NCBI GenBank assembly: GCA_010279815.1
Contig: QEOQ01000253.1
Location: forward strand, 1,345,896-1,409,895
DNA: 64,000 nucleotides
Origin: Brachionus plicatilis
Lineage: Eukaryota; Rotifera; Eurotatoria; Ploima; Brachionidae
Direction of reading: 5' to 3'
Shown: positions 35,101 to 45,772 of the stretch, in pieces
Numbering within the stretch: the stretch's first letter is position 1
Layout: each line of letters begins with the position of its first letter
Notes under the pieces: model-generated
Database searches by the model: none
Told to the model about the DNA's origin: nothing
Seen by the model: only the letters and a program-made list of their open reading frames with translations
Translations under genes and position numbers: made by a program

Positions 35101-38100
35101 TTTGCAAATTTTTAAGTTAATTTCTGATTTTTAACCAACTCTGATTAAAAATGATTTGTTAGACGAAATCTTTTTCTTTTTTTGACGCTTTTTATCTAAA
35201 AGCGAATAAAGAGCTAAATTTTTATAAAAGTTTTAAACACACGGTTAATTTAGACCATTTAGATTAATTCTTTTATTTTGTTTTATTAACGATATTCTAA
35301 AAAATATCGTTAATTTACTCAATTTCAATTTAGTAATTTTATCTATAAGTAAAAAATAATGATTGAAAAATATCATACACCAATGTACGTAATATACAAC
35401 AATTTTATAAATTACACTATTTTACATTTTAAGTTGAGTAAGTTAACGCAATGAAGAGTATAAAAATTTTAAAAATTTTTTTTTTTTATAGCAGTTTAAA
35501 TTTTTTATTTAGCAAGTAAATTAACATTTTCAAAATAATCAATGAAATTGATCGCTTTTACAAAATTACAATACTTGATTTTTTTAAAATTTTTATTATG
35601 CTCTACAATTAATGAATGAATATTTGTTTAAGTAACACCGAGTTTGAGTTTTTTATTCGATGGAACATTGATTGATGAACAAACCACTATTAATATACTT
35701 AATGATGACTCTGATCGAGTTTACAAGATAGTTTGTGCATCTACTTTATCAAAACCTGATGTGAGTTTGAAAATTTATGATACAGAAACTTTGAACGAAA
35801 TAGCTACACCTGAAAATTCGGTGTTAGTTAAAAGTTGTAATTTTGGCCTATGTACCAATACATTACAAGTTGATTTCTCTTTGAAAAATGACCAACGGTT
35901 CAATAACATGAAATCAATTAATTGTACTGCAAAAGGAAATGACGGAATATTGAATATTACAGTATCAATTCAACGACTAACTAACATAACACTACCAGTT
36001 GTTCCTATTTTGATACCTAATGCAATACTTGTTCAGGCTTTTATTGGTGATTCATTTTTTATAGATTGTGGAACAACAAGAACAGATATACAGTGGGTAC
36101 AAACGAATAATAAGCAAGGATTATTTACAGTTGGACTTGATGACAGGGTTACTACTTTGGATGATGGAAAAAGACTAAATTTTAATCAAGTTTTTCTGAG
36201 TGATGAGGAATATTATGGATGTGGTTATATAGAATCAGGAGAATTACAATTAATTAATAACTACTTTTTTTTTACAAAAGTAAGACCAACAATGACTATT
36301 ATTTTCGATAATAATATAATAAATGAAAATGATGTGATCAGAATGACGAACTCATACAATAATTTAATGTATACAATATTATGTGCTTCGTCAAATTCAA
36401 AGCCTGATGTAAAATTGAGTCTTTACGACACAAATACATTAGAATCGCTGACAGAAAATCAAGAAATTGCAATAGACAAGAGAACAAATGAAACTCTTGG
36501 AATTTTTACCAATTTTCTTCTTTTAGATTTTAAATTTAATAATGAGACAAAATTTAATAGCTTAAATTCATTATCATGCAAAGCTGAAAGTATTGAACCA
36601 GATTATACACTAGAAAGTCTGATAACAAGAAATGTTCAAGTAATAAATCAAATAGAAACATCATCATCAACCACCACAACATCAACAACTTCGACAACTG
36701 AACCACCAACAACAACTTCATCAACCACCACATCAACAACATCAACAACATCCACTACAACAACTTCAACTGAACCACCAACAACAATTTCACCAACAAC
36801 ATCCACCACAACATCAACAACTTCATCAACCACCACCACATCAACCACTTCGACAACTGAACCACCAACAACAACTTCATCAACCAGCACATCAACAACA
36901 TCAACAACATCCACTACAACATTAACAACATCAACCACCTCGACAACTGAACCAACCACAACATCAACATCAACAACATCAACCACTACAACACCCACAA
37001 CAACAACATCATCAACATCAACATCAACGTCAACAACATCCACTACAACATCAACCACTACAACATCAACCACTACAACAATAACAACAACATCCACAAC
37101 AACAACATCATCCACGACAACATCAACATCAACATCAACAACATCCACTGCAACATCAACCACTACAACATCAACCACTACAACAATAACAACAACATCC
37201 ACAACAACAACATCATCCACGACAACATCAACATCAACGTCAACAACATCCACTACAACAACACCCACAACAACAACATCATCCACGACAACATCAACAT
37301 CAACGTCAACAACATCCACTACAACAACACCCACAACAACAACATCATCCACGACAACATCAACATCAACATCAACAACATCCACTACTACAACATCCAC
37401 TACAACAACAACATCAACAACAACAACAACTTCAACAACAACATCAACCACAACAACATCAACCAGTACAACACCCACAACAACAACAGCAACCACTACA
37501 TCTACAACTACTTTATTTGATCCTGAACTCATCCCTATTTTTGATAGCTTTTTTTACCTTGCTGCTCTTGAAGGATCTGATTTTACAATTAGCTGTAAAT
37601 TTCCAAATCCAATTTATTGGTCTTTTGGTTCAGAAATAATAAGTAATCTTTTCTAAATTAATTTTTATTTATTATGGATTACTCATCTTTTTTTAGGTCC
37701 CGATTCTAAATATTTTAATGGAATCACTGGAGATAAACTTACAATATTTGATGTCAAAAGCACTGATTCAGGAAATTTTTCTTGTTTCTCTTTTACAAAC
37801 AATCAATTACTACAATCTACTAGCTTTGTTTATGTAAAATCCAACCCGATTTTATCATTATCTATCAATAATAGGGTTTTGCGTCCAGGTGAAATTATTT
37901 CGTTTGGCAGCTTACCAAGCTTAAGCATTTCATGCACTGCTATTAATTCAAAACCTTCTGTTAACCTTCGAATATTTGACGCTCGCTCTGGAGCAAATCT
38001 TCCACTTATCGCTGCCACTAATCCTGGATCATCAAATCCTCTGCAATTTTGCGACTCAACCGAAGTTTGCCAAGCAGTTCTCATTGTTAATTTAAATCCT

Positions 38101-39950
38101 GGATTTGCTGCAAAATTTTCAATTAGAAATATAACATGTTCGGCAATAAATCAAACATCCCCTTTTGAACTTTCCACTTCAATATCTCATACACTTGACT
38201 TTAATGGTATGTTTTTTGCTAATTATTTATTTAATAATTCTTATTAATTTCGTTAAAAGATGATCCATGTTTGAACAATCAATGTGAAAATGGTGCGACT
38301 TGTCAGCCTCTGGTAACAGCTAAGCTTGGCTATGTTTGCAGGTGTACTTCAGGCTTTGGAGGGCCGTTTTGTCAATTTGGTAAATTTTTTATTGGTTTAA
38401 TTTTTAATTGAAATGGTTTGGAAAAAAATTTAGGGGATGCATGTTCTATGGAACCAAATTATTGTGGTCAAAATGGAATTTGTCAAGTAGGCGACACTGG
38501 TACTAAATTTTGCACCTGTTTAGCTGGCTATTCTGGTCTTACATGTGGGTTCCAAAACAGTTTGTGCACCACTCAAAACATTTGTAATAATGGAACGTGT
38601 CGTCCGATTTCTTCCACAATTGAGGGCTACTTTTGTACTTGTTTTGCCGGATTCACTGGACAAAATTGTGAAAGTATGCTTAATTTTTAATTAGCTTATT
38701 TCAAGTTTATTTTCCTAAGTTTAAATTTTAATTCATGATAATTGTCAAAATTTCTAAAATCAATTAAACATTAAAATTAACAAGATAATACACTATTTTT
38801 TGCAAAAAGAAATTTAAGTGTCATTTGATTTTCATGTTTTTGACATCAAATTTTTAATTTATACTTGTTAAAACCTAAATTTATTTAGAGCTTTTTGAAA
38901 AAAAAAATCAGGCTATATTCTTTTTATTTGTTGTTTTTGAGACTTATCGATCATCAAGGTCTTTATTAAAAATATTTTTTAAAAAAATTTAGCTTATCAT
39001 GTTTGCATAAATTTAAAGGATTTTATTAGCCAAGCTAGTTTATTGTCCTGTAGGCTTTTAGAAAAAATGCATCTTCATTTTCAGATCTAAAAAATCCTTA
39101 ACTTTTCTTTCATTCTTTTCAGACATATATTGTTTCGTATATTCCAAATCATATTGATATCATGAAAAAAAGTTGGCTTTTGTAGTCATATTTTTTTCTG
39201 AAACTAATTTAGCAAATGTTCTTTTTTACAGTTATGAACTCATTTTTCCCTTTTAAATTTTAAAAATAAAAAACGCAGTTAAATTTAACAATTAAACTTA
39301 GGAAAGTCTTTTTTTAAATTAAACTACGCAATAAAAATTTCAAAAATGAAAAAAAAAATGCCAATTTAATTAAATTTTATAAGAATATTTTATTTTATTA
39401 GTAATCTTTTAGATCTGAATTGTTTGTACAACATCAAAAATTAAATGTCCTTATTTTTTCAATTTTCTAGAAGAAATTCATGATGCCAAGATTGTATCTT
39501 ATTCAATTTCTAAATTTTATAAATTTAGCCCATAAGAACTAAAATTATGTTTTTTTAAATAAATTTTTAAGTAAAATTTTATTTTAAGGTCAATTCAATC
39601 CATGTCTTAACAATGGAGTGCCAGAATTCAGCCCAGAATCAACGACAGACTACATATGTAAATGCACAAATGATTACAGAGGTAAAAATTGTGAAATAAG
39701 GAATTTATGTTCCAGTAATCCGTGTAGAAATGGAGCAACTTGTCTTTCTATTGAGGAAAACAATGAAAGTTTTATTTGTGAGTGTGCACCTGGTTTCGTT
39801 GGTGACTTCTGTGACCGAAATATAAATGATAGCACTTGTGTAGACAATGATCCACTTTGTCCGCGACTCTCTTCCATTTGTCAGTTTGGATTCTTTAATG
39901 GAAAAACTGTCAAGGATCTTTGTCCCAAGACATGCCAAGTGTGTAGTTAA
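32117..39950 (+). CDS. Secreted Ig-mucin-Ig-EGF-ShKT mosaic protein
   Basis: Seven exons, 32117-32171, 32248-32523, 35633-37642, 37697-38206, 38260-38379, 38434-38673 and 39589-39950, join with every intron in phase 1, giving 1,190 residues. Residues 1-18 form a signal peptide (MNLAVGLTLIFLFFG). Next come alternating V-like and C-like Ig domains. The V-like units carry paired Cys, a central Trp and a D-x-E-Y-F-A-C or SDEEYYGCGY turn; the C-like units share CAS-x-x-SKPDVxLxxYDT. Residues ~455-737 are a Thr/Ser stalk with TTEPPTT blocks, surely heavily O-glycosylated. Another V/C Ig pair (738-950), five EGF domains (951-~1150) and a six-Cys ShKT domain at the C-terminus follow. No membrane segment is seen, so it is probably secreted or matrix-bound. 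Binding or defence roles are conceivable, but the function is unknown. The 3.1-kb intron 2 holds two transposons. Confidence 0.85.
33425..34105. mobile_element. Non-autonomous DNA element, GGGTC termini, 8-bp TSD (copy 2)
   Basis: A 681-bp element in intron 2 of the Ig/EGF gene. The ends are GGGTCATGTCCAGAATGTGA and GATCACATTCTAGACATGACCC, flanked by 8-bp duplications with one mismatch (GACTTATT 33417-33424; GACTTTTT 34106-34113). Subterminal TGATCACCAAAAA motifs recur. An 81-codon frame at 33671-33916 ends in VECSICGEFMKNEKGVKLHM, a C2H2-like finger whose second His is replaced. It is the same structural class as 18327-19065 but with different internal sequence. Confidence 0.8.
34868..35143. 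mobile_element. hAT-type MITE in Ig/EGF gene intron 2
   Basis: A 276-bp element with ends TAGAGTTGGTCAAAAGTC and TTTTTAACCAACTCTG, flanked by ATTAAAAG (34860-34867) and ATTAAAAA (35144-35151). The interior has AAGTC/GACTT motifs like the other members of the family. Confidence 0.65.
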
Positions 39951-40143
39951 TAAAAATTTGAGTTATTGTTTTATTTTGAGATATAATTTGAGGATAATTT
40001 TAGATAACTAGAGTAATGACCGAGATTTTTTTTATTTTTTTTAGTTTAAGAATTTTTGGTCGAGTTTTTTAAATAAAAATTTATGCCGGATTTTTTTGTT
40101 TTAATATCAAGATTAGTTGGATCTAGTTAAAATTTTCTGAGAA

Positions 40144-40821
40144 ATGATAGTTAACACTGTACCAAAACAAGCAATTGAATATGACAATTCAGCGTGGCGC
40201 AACTATGGCATTGTGCCTTTAGGACTTGGAGGTTTCCTTACCATCCTGGGTATCCTAATACAAATATTAGAGATAGTCCGAATATACAATGGCCTATATA
40301 ATAATGGAATTATTGGTTTAAATTTGAATGTTTTTTTGCTGGCACTGGGTGGGGTTGGAAATCCATCATCGACTAACGGTCAATTTTTGGCCCTTGAACA
40401 GTGGCATTTTTGGCCATGGACTTACCCAGGTAGTCAATTTGGTCTATTGATAATGATTGCCGGTATTACTGGGATTGTATCCGCTTACAGAAAGTCTTAT
40501 TCAACAGTATACGCCTTTTTTGCTTTTTCTTTATTTTCGTTTTTATTTAGTATATTTTTGATAATTTATTATTCGATTATGTTGAATTACTACCGTAAAT
40601 TTATACTTCCATTTAGACCAGAGGTCAGAGTGTTAGCTATCAAAAATATTGGTGCGGACAGTGGCTCAATTAGTAATGGAGTAACAGGAGCTAATTTGGC
40701 ATTTTCAGTTCTTTCTTTGATAACTGCTTTGATTGCTACTATTTATGCAGGAAGAGCCGGAAGAATTGGAACTGAGTTAAAAAGAGCTGTTGTACCGGTT
40801 TTATCATACCCAAATTATTAA
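40144..40821 (+). CDS. Four-TM membrane protein, 225 aa
   Basis: A single-exon frame beginning at MIVNTVPKQAIEYD. Four hydrophobic helices lie at about residues 23-46, 98-115, 120-146 and 183-202. The N-terminus is short, the C-terminal tail is short and basic, and a Trp-rich extracellular or lumenal loop (EQWHFWPWTYPGSQ) separates helices 1 and 2. The layout resembles MARVEL or MS4A-type four-pass proteins, but no family motif is certain. It begins only 193 bp after the Ig/EGF gene in the same orientation and ends in a normal stop. Function unknown; a membrane or vesicle protein is the only safe inference. Confidence 0.75.
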   Translation: MIVNTVPKQAIEYDNSAWRNYGIVPLGLGGFLTILGILIQILEIVRIYNGLYNNGIIGLNLNVFLLALGGVGNPSSTNGQFLALEQWHFWPWTYPGSQFGLLIMIAGITGIVSAYRKSYSTVYAFFAFSLFSFLFSIFLIIYYSIMLNYYRKFILPFRPEVRVLAIKNIGADSGSISNGVTGANLAFSVLSLITALIATIYAGRAGRIGTELKRAVVPVLSYPNY

Positions 40822-41405
40822 AATATATCCAGCTTATTAATGTATTTTTTTTTTAAAACAATGAATTTTTATTTTAATAAATGATAAAACTATTGAGGGT
40901 TTTAATAAAAGAAAAAATTTTAAAAAGTTTTTAAAATGAAAAATTTTTAATGAATTATAATCTTGAATATTAAGAATAAAAAGAAATTATTCCTGTTTAA
41001 ACATATCCAAAATTCCTGAATTTAAATTTTCCAAATTAATTTTTCAAATGTTTTTTCTTATAAATGTCGAATTTTTCTAATTCATGAATTTAAGACCATT
41101 TAAAAATCTGATCAAAAAATTCACTAAAATGGATTTTGATGAAAAAATAAATGTTTGTATCGGCTGAAACAATTAAAAAAAGCAATTTTGGAATTGAGAA
41201 ATATAAGTTTATGAGTTTTTATAATTTAATTTTTTCATAGTTTCCGAAAATTGGAAAAATTATTTCTGGGACTTATTCATTTTATAGAAAAATTTTTTGT
41301 AGAAAATTTTATTGAAAAGAATAATAATAGAAACTCATTTTATAGAAAAATATCATTGAAATTTACCTGTATTAATTAACCTGTAAAAAACAATTAAACA
41401 ATTAA

Positions 41406-41690
41406 TTATTTTAAAGCAAGAATTAATCTATCAAAAAAATTTGCTAATTTTTCTCTATTGTAAATACTAAACAAATACATAATTTCATTATCTTTTTTAA
41501 TTTCTGATTTTTCACGTGGATAAACTATGCCGCTATTAATTTGTTCAATTAGTGCATCTGTTAGATGCTGCTCATTTTTCAAATGTTTAGCCAACTTATT
41601 TACACTTGGATGTGATCCAACATCTTGCGAATGAGACTTATGCCAAGCCTCCAAGCTATTATTTGACCGTTTCCGTAATTACAAATTCAG
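41406..41690 (-). pseudogene. MULE-like transposase C-terminal fragment
   Basis: The antisense frame reads RSNNSLEAWHKSHSQ and then VGSHPSVNKLAKHLKNEQ. The N-N-x-x-E-x-W-H-x-S motif followed by HP-x-x-x-x-x-x-x-x-LK-x-EQ is typical of the C-terminal part of MULE/FLYWCH-associated transposases. It is flanked on both sides (about 41280-41370 and 41700-41825) by repeats of TTTTCTATAAAA and its inverse, which look like element ends. Only about 90 residues remain. Confidence 0.5.
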
Positions 41691-42169
41691 AATAATTATG
41701 CAAGAAATTTTCTATAATAATTTTCGATGAAAATTTTCTATAATAATTTCTATAAATTAATTTTCTATAAAACATTTCGACAAAAAAATTGTCTTTTCTA
41801 TAAAAAAATTTTCTATAATATGATATAGTGCCTTATTTCTTAATACAATTTTTTTTTTAATTTCATAATTTTGAATCAAAAATTAACATGTTCAAATGGA
41901 AATTTTAGTAAAACAATTGTTAATTGTTAATTGGTAACTAAATTTTTTTTGTTTTTAATCGAACCGAATATTATCTAAACTAAAGAAGCTTTAAAATTTA
42001 AAAAGACAATAAAATAGTATAAACCATACATAAATGAATTAAAGTGTCCATTAATCTTTAAATCTATTATTTTTTTTATCATAGATCTAATTAAAGAATG
42101 TTTACGAAATTTTTTGACGAAGCAAATAAACTCATGAAATAAAGATTATCTTCAAGTCCTTTTGGTGAT

Positions 42170-42177
42170 TATAAATA
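42170..42177 (+). promoter_or_regulatory. TATA box of CBM14 gene copy 1
   Basis: TATAAATA lies 64 bases upstream of the start codon, with a compact 5' leader. It is preserved in the inverted copy. Confidence 0.6.
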
Positions 42178-42233
42178 GCCAGTTACTTTCTATCAAAATG
42201 CAACAAAAAGACAAATTGAATTAAAAGAAAAAA

Positions 42234-42824
42234 ATGAATTCTAAAATGGCTCTTCTGCTCATAGTAGTACTTGGAAGCATTCATGCTCTTCCAAACAACT
42301 ACCTGAACTCATTTCAACCATCTTCTCAGCTTACACAATCACAACCATCTAATTTCTTCAATTTTGACTGGAACAATTACCAACAAAATCAAAATTCAAA
42401 ACCTTCAAAAAATCTATTTCTCAATCAAGCAGCAATTCAACCAGTTTTTCATCAACCACAACCAGTTCCAGTTCAATTTCAGCCAGCTCCATTTCCTGTT
42501 CCAACATTTCCTCATCCGCCAGTTCAAGCTTTGCCAGTACTAAGACCTTTTCAAATACAACAGCCAACCATTGCAACAAGTGGTCAAGTGATCATCGAAA
42601 ATCTCTTGGGCGGTGTTCCTTTTAATTGCTTGGGTAAACCATCCGGTCATTACAGGGACAATAATTTTTGTGATGTTTTTCATGCTTGTGTTCACGGCTA
42701 TCAAAGAAAAACCTACACTTGCCCATTTGTAGGCGAAGCTCAATATTTTGATCAAGCAACTCAAAGATGTGAATTTGTGAGAAATAATCCGACTGGATGT
42801 GCATCAAAAGCTTTTTATCATTAA
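42234..42824 (+). CDS. Peritrophin-A (CBM14) chitin-binding protein, copy 1
   Basis: A 196-residue secreted protein. A signal peptide (MNSKMALLLIVVLGSIHA) is followed by a Gln/Asn/Pro-rich linker (about 20-120) with QPVFHQPQPVPVQFQPAPFP-type repeats, then one C-terminal chitin-binding type-2 domain (about 130-190) with the six conserved cysteines: CLGKP, NNFCDVFHAC, YTCPF, TQRCEF and TGC. Such proteins bind chitin in cuticle, trophi, egg shell or gut lining; which one applies here cannot be told. The start could be Met1 or Met5. The gene is intronless with a TATA box 64 bp upstream. A copy with an identical predicted protein lies inverted at 54084-54674. Confidence 0.9.
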   Translation: MNSKMALLLIVVLGSIHALPNNYLNSFQPSSQLTQSQPSNFFNFDWNNYQQNQNSKPSKNLFLNQAAIQPVFHQPQPVPVQFQPAPFPVPTFPHPPVQALPVLRPFQIQQPTIATSGQVIIENLLGGVPFNCLGKPSGHYRDNNFCDVFHACVHGYQRKTYTCPFVGEAQYFDQATQRCEFVRNNPTGCASKAFYH

Positions 42825-43917
42825 ACAAATATCAATATAAAATTTTTCTCAATTTAATTTAAAAAAAATCAAACTATTTGATTTAAAATATTAAAAATAA
42901 AATTTTGACCAAATTTCTTATCTTTTAATCAATTCATTATCAGATTTTGTCGAATTCTTCATTTAATTAATAATTAAAAAAAAAATAAAAATTTCCAGTT
43001 TTAATTTTTCCAACATCAAATGGTCTAACCAAATGAAACTGTGCTTTGTCAAAGAATCAATTCAATAACCTCATAAAATCAATCCAATAAAATTACATAA
43101 ATACATGGTTGTCTTATTATTAAATTTTAATTTTTGATCTATTTTCATCAGTTTTTTACATCATGTCATGTTATTTGGGGAGTGAATGCCTTTCATTTTT
43201 TATGGTTTTAATTTAGCTTAATCTGAAGAATTTTTTAATAGAAGAGAAAAATAATTTCACAAAAATAATTTTTGATTTTTTTATGTTACCATAATTAATC
43301 CATATTCCAATCAAATTTGCAATGACTTTGCAGAGAATTATAGTATTTTCAGAAACTCATTTCTGAATGAATTCTTTTATCTCATTTATTAAAAAAGTTG
43401 TTCAAATAATGCTAAATTTAAACAATAAAATTGAAATGTAATTAAAGGTTTTCCCTAAAACACGAAATACCGAATGCAGATTGTGAAGTGTTGGCAATCG
43501 ACTCCAATCGATTGACAAATTTAATAAATCGATTAAATTTTTTTAGTCGATTATTAAATCGATTAAATTTTTTTAGTCGATTATTAAATCGATTATTTTT
43601 TTTTAGTCGACTTTTAAATCGATTAAATTTTTTTAGTCGATTATTAAATCGATTAAATTTTTTTAGTCGACTATTTAATCGATTAAACTTTTTCAGTCGA
43701 CTATTTAATCGATTAAACTTTTTCAGTCGATTATTAAATCGACTAATTGTTCTTAATCGATTTTTAAATCGACTCAATTTTTTTAATCGACTAGTAAATC
43801 GATTAAATTTTTTCAGTTGACTGTTAAATCGACTAATTTTTTTTAGTCGATTATTATTTTAGTCGACTATTAAATCGAATTATTTTTTCTAGATGACTAT
43901 AATACTTCTAATTTATC

Positions 43918-44281
43918 GGCAATGTGAAATTTTAGTACAAAAATTACAGTACAAATAGAAAAAACTTTATAATTTTTTTTCTAATTGTGCAAAAATGGTT
44001 CTGCAAAAAGTACAATATTGTACAAATTTTGTACAAAAGAATTCCAAGCTCTGCAAAAACTCTGCAAAAACTCTGCAATTTATTGCATAGTTTAATCAAG
44101 GATTTTTTGATGGTGTGCATTTTACAGAAAATTGCAGAGTTTTTGCAGAGCTTGGAATTCTTTTGTACAAAATTTGTACAATATTGTACTTTTTGCAGAA
44201 CCATTTTTGCACAATTAGAAAAAAAATTATAAAGTTTTTTCTATTTGTACTGTAATTTTTGTACTAAAATTTCACATTGCC
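43918..44281. mobile_element. Hairpin MITE nested in the hAT-like element
   Basis: A 364-bp foldback element. It begins GGCAATGTGAAATTTTAGTA and ends with the complement, with arms of roughly 160 bp that are almost identical (both include GCTCTGCAAAAACTCTGCAA or its inverse). The flanking 8-bp duplication is AATTTATC (43910-43917, 44282-44289). No coding capacity. Confidence 0.85.
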
Positions 44282-44503
44282 AATTTATCTCGAAATTAAA
44301 ATTTAGGAGGGCAAAAAATATTATTTTTTAATAAAAAAGGTTTTTAATTGATTTAAAATTATAGATTTAAAGCAAAATAAAAATAATTCGATTTAATAGT
44401 CGACTAAAATAATAATCGACTTAAAAAAAATTGGTCGATTTAATAGTCGACTAAAAAAATTAAATCGATTTAATAGTCGACGAAAAAAAATTAGTCGATT
44501 TAA

Positions 44504-45111
44504 CACTAGAACGCCCGGGGGTTTTTTAAACCCCTTTTTGATTTTAAAATGTCAATAAAAATTTTTCTAAGAGGAGTTTTGTCAAAATTTTTTTTTTCCC
44601 TAATTGAAAATGTGAATTTAATTATTATTTTATTTTTGAAAATTAAAAATTATAATAATTTAATGTCAAAAAAAAAAAATATACATAAACGCCCGGGGGT
44701 TTTTTAAACCCCTTTTTGATTCTAAAATGTCAATAAAAATTTTTCTAAGAGGAGTTTTGTCAAAATTCTTTTTTTCCCTAATTAAAAATGTAAATTTAAT
44801 TATTATTTTATTTTTGAAAATTAAAAATTATAATAATTTAATGTCAAAAAAAAAAAAATATACATAAACGCCCGGAGGGGGTTTTTTAAACCCCTTTAAA
44901 ATTTTACTTTTTCTATCGCTTAAAATTAATAAATTCTTAGCATAAAATAATAATAACATAAATATTTAATGCATAAATAAATCATAATTAACTTAAATAA
45001 AACTTATTTTCCGCGAATATGCTTAATTTTTTGCTTGTATTTTAATTTAAAAGGGGTTTTTTAGACCCCTGCCGGGCGTTAACGGTATAAAAAAAATCGG
45101 GCGTTCTAGTG
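44504..45111. mobile_element. piggyBac-type TTAA element with 178-bp tandem repeats
   Basis: A 608-bp element between TTAA sites (44500-44503, 45112-45115), with ends CACTAGAACGCCCGG and CGGGCGTTCTAGTG. Inside, a ~178-bp unit starting ACGCCCGGGGGTTTTTTAAA repeats from 44511, 44689 and 44868 (the third diverges). The right part ends in TTTAGACCCCTGCCGGGCGT. There is no transposase frame. The terminal motif CACTAGAA is shared with the piggyBac-like element at 29671. Confidence 0.8.
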
Positions 45112-45553
45112 TTAATAGTCGACTAAAAAAATTTAATTGATTAAATAATCGACTAAAAAAAATTAATCGATTTAATAATCAACTAAAAAGAATTAATCGA
45201 AATAATAATCGATTAAAAAAAATAAATCGATTTAATAATCGATTAAAAAAATTCAATCGATTTAATAATCGACTAAAAAAAAATAGTCGATTTAAAGTTA
45301 GTCGATTATTGAATCGATTATTGATAATCGATTGCCAACACTAAGATTGTGGATATAAGTATTCCAGATAAAATTCCTCAGTTTTCTGCGAAATTTCCAA
45401 ATTTATAAGTCAAGAATTTTTATTGGGAATGTAGTAGCTGAACATGCAAAATAAAAAAATTTCGAATCATTAAATAATTCTCAAACATTAATTTAAAAAT
45501 AAATTTAACTTGAAAATAAATTGAGCCTTAAGAATAGGAAATAATGATAAGGG

Positions 45554-45637
45554 TTACACAATCACAACCATCTAATTTCTTCAATTTTTACTGGAATAAT
45601 AACCAACAAAATCAAAATTCAAAACCTTCAAAAAAAG
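45554..45637 (+). pseudogene. Partial duplicate of the CBM14 gene linker
   Basis: About 84 bases closely match 42331-42410 of the chitin-binding gene (TQSQPSNFFNF then WNN-x-QQNQNSKPSK). It starts immediately at the inner breakpoint of duplication arm 1. The frame continues for 45 unrelated residues to a stop at 45783. It is best read as debris of the rearrangement, not a gene. Confidence 0.75.
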
Positions 45638-45772
45638 GTCAAATACAACAAAAGGTCAAATTTTCCTTTGTTACTTTTTCCGAACTAAAGAAAGACCTTT
45701 GGTTAGATGATAAAACCTTAATTGAATTAAAATTTTATCTAAATTTACATTTTCAATTTGATATGGAACTTA

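Larger units (their letters stand above)
43486..45343. mobile_element. hAT-like element with 30-bp minisatellite ends
   Basis: A 1,858-bp insertion flanked by a perfect 8-bp duplication AGATTGTG (43478-43485, 45344-45351). The termini are AAGTGTTGGCAATCGA and TCGATTGCCAACACTA. Both arms consist of about 30-bp repeats built on TTAAATCGATTAAATTTTTT plus AGTCGATTA, roughly 13 copies at left and more at right. There is no transposase. The middle is occupied by two further insertions (43918-44281 and 44504-45111). The inverted duplicate at 53221-54981 lacks the element and shows the unfilled site with a single copy of the target. Confidence 0.88.
41927..45552. repeat. Inverted duplication, arm 1 (interrupted)
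   Basis: This arm matches 53221-54981 in inverse orientation over about 1,760 bp once the 1,858-bp hAT-like insertion and its 8-bp duplication are removed. It holds the CBM14 gene, its TATA box and long stretches of AT-rich flank, with only scattered base differences. Outer break at TTAATTGGTAACT, inner break after ATAATGATAAGG. Confidence 0.9.

Noticed and set aside
36648..37532. Long antisense frame of Val/Asp repeats opposite the mucin stalk
   Set aside because: It is the mechanical complement of the ACA/ACC/ACT-rich Thr stalk; the sense strand has the spliced gene and sensible domains.
43442..43820. Two overlapping frames of about 110 residues made of NRLKKFNRF or FFSRLLNRLN repeats
   Set aside because: They are translations of the 30-bp minisatellite in the hAT-like element; 30 is divisible by three, so frames stay open by arithmetic.
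43500..43890. CRISPR-like array of ~30-bp repeats
   Set aside because: Repeats abut with no unique spacers, the host is a eukaryote, and the array is the terminal arm of a transposon.
43944..44232. Opposed frames of 81-86 residues containing NFVQKN or CTKFVQYC
   Set aside because: They lie in the arms of the hairpin MITE and are mirror images of each other, so they reflect the palindrome and not genes.
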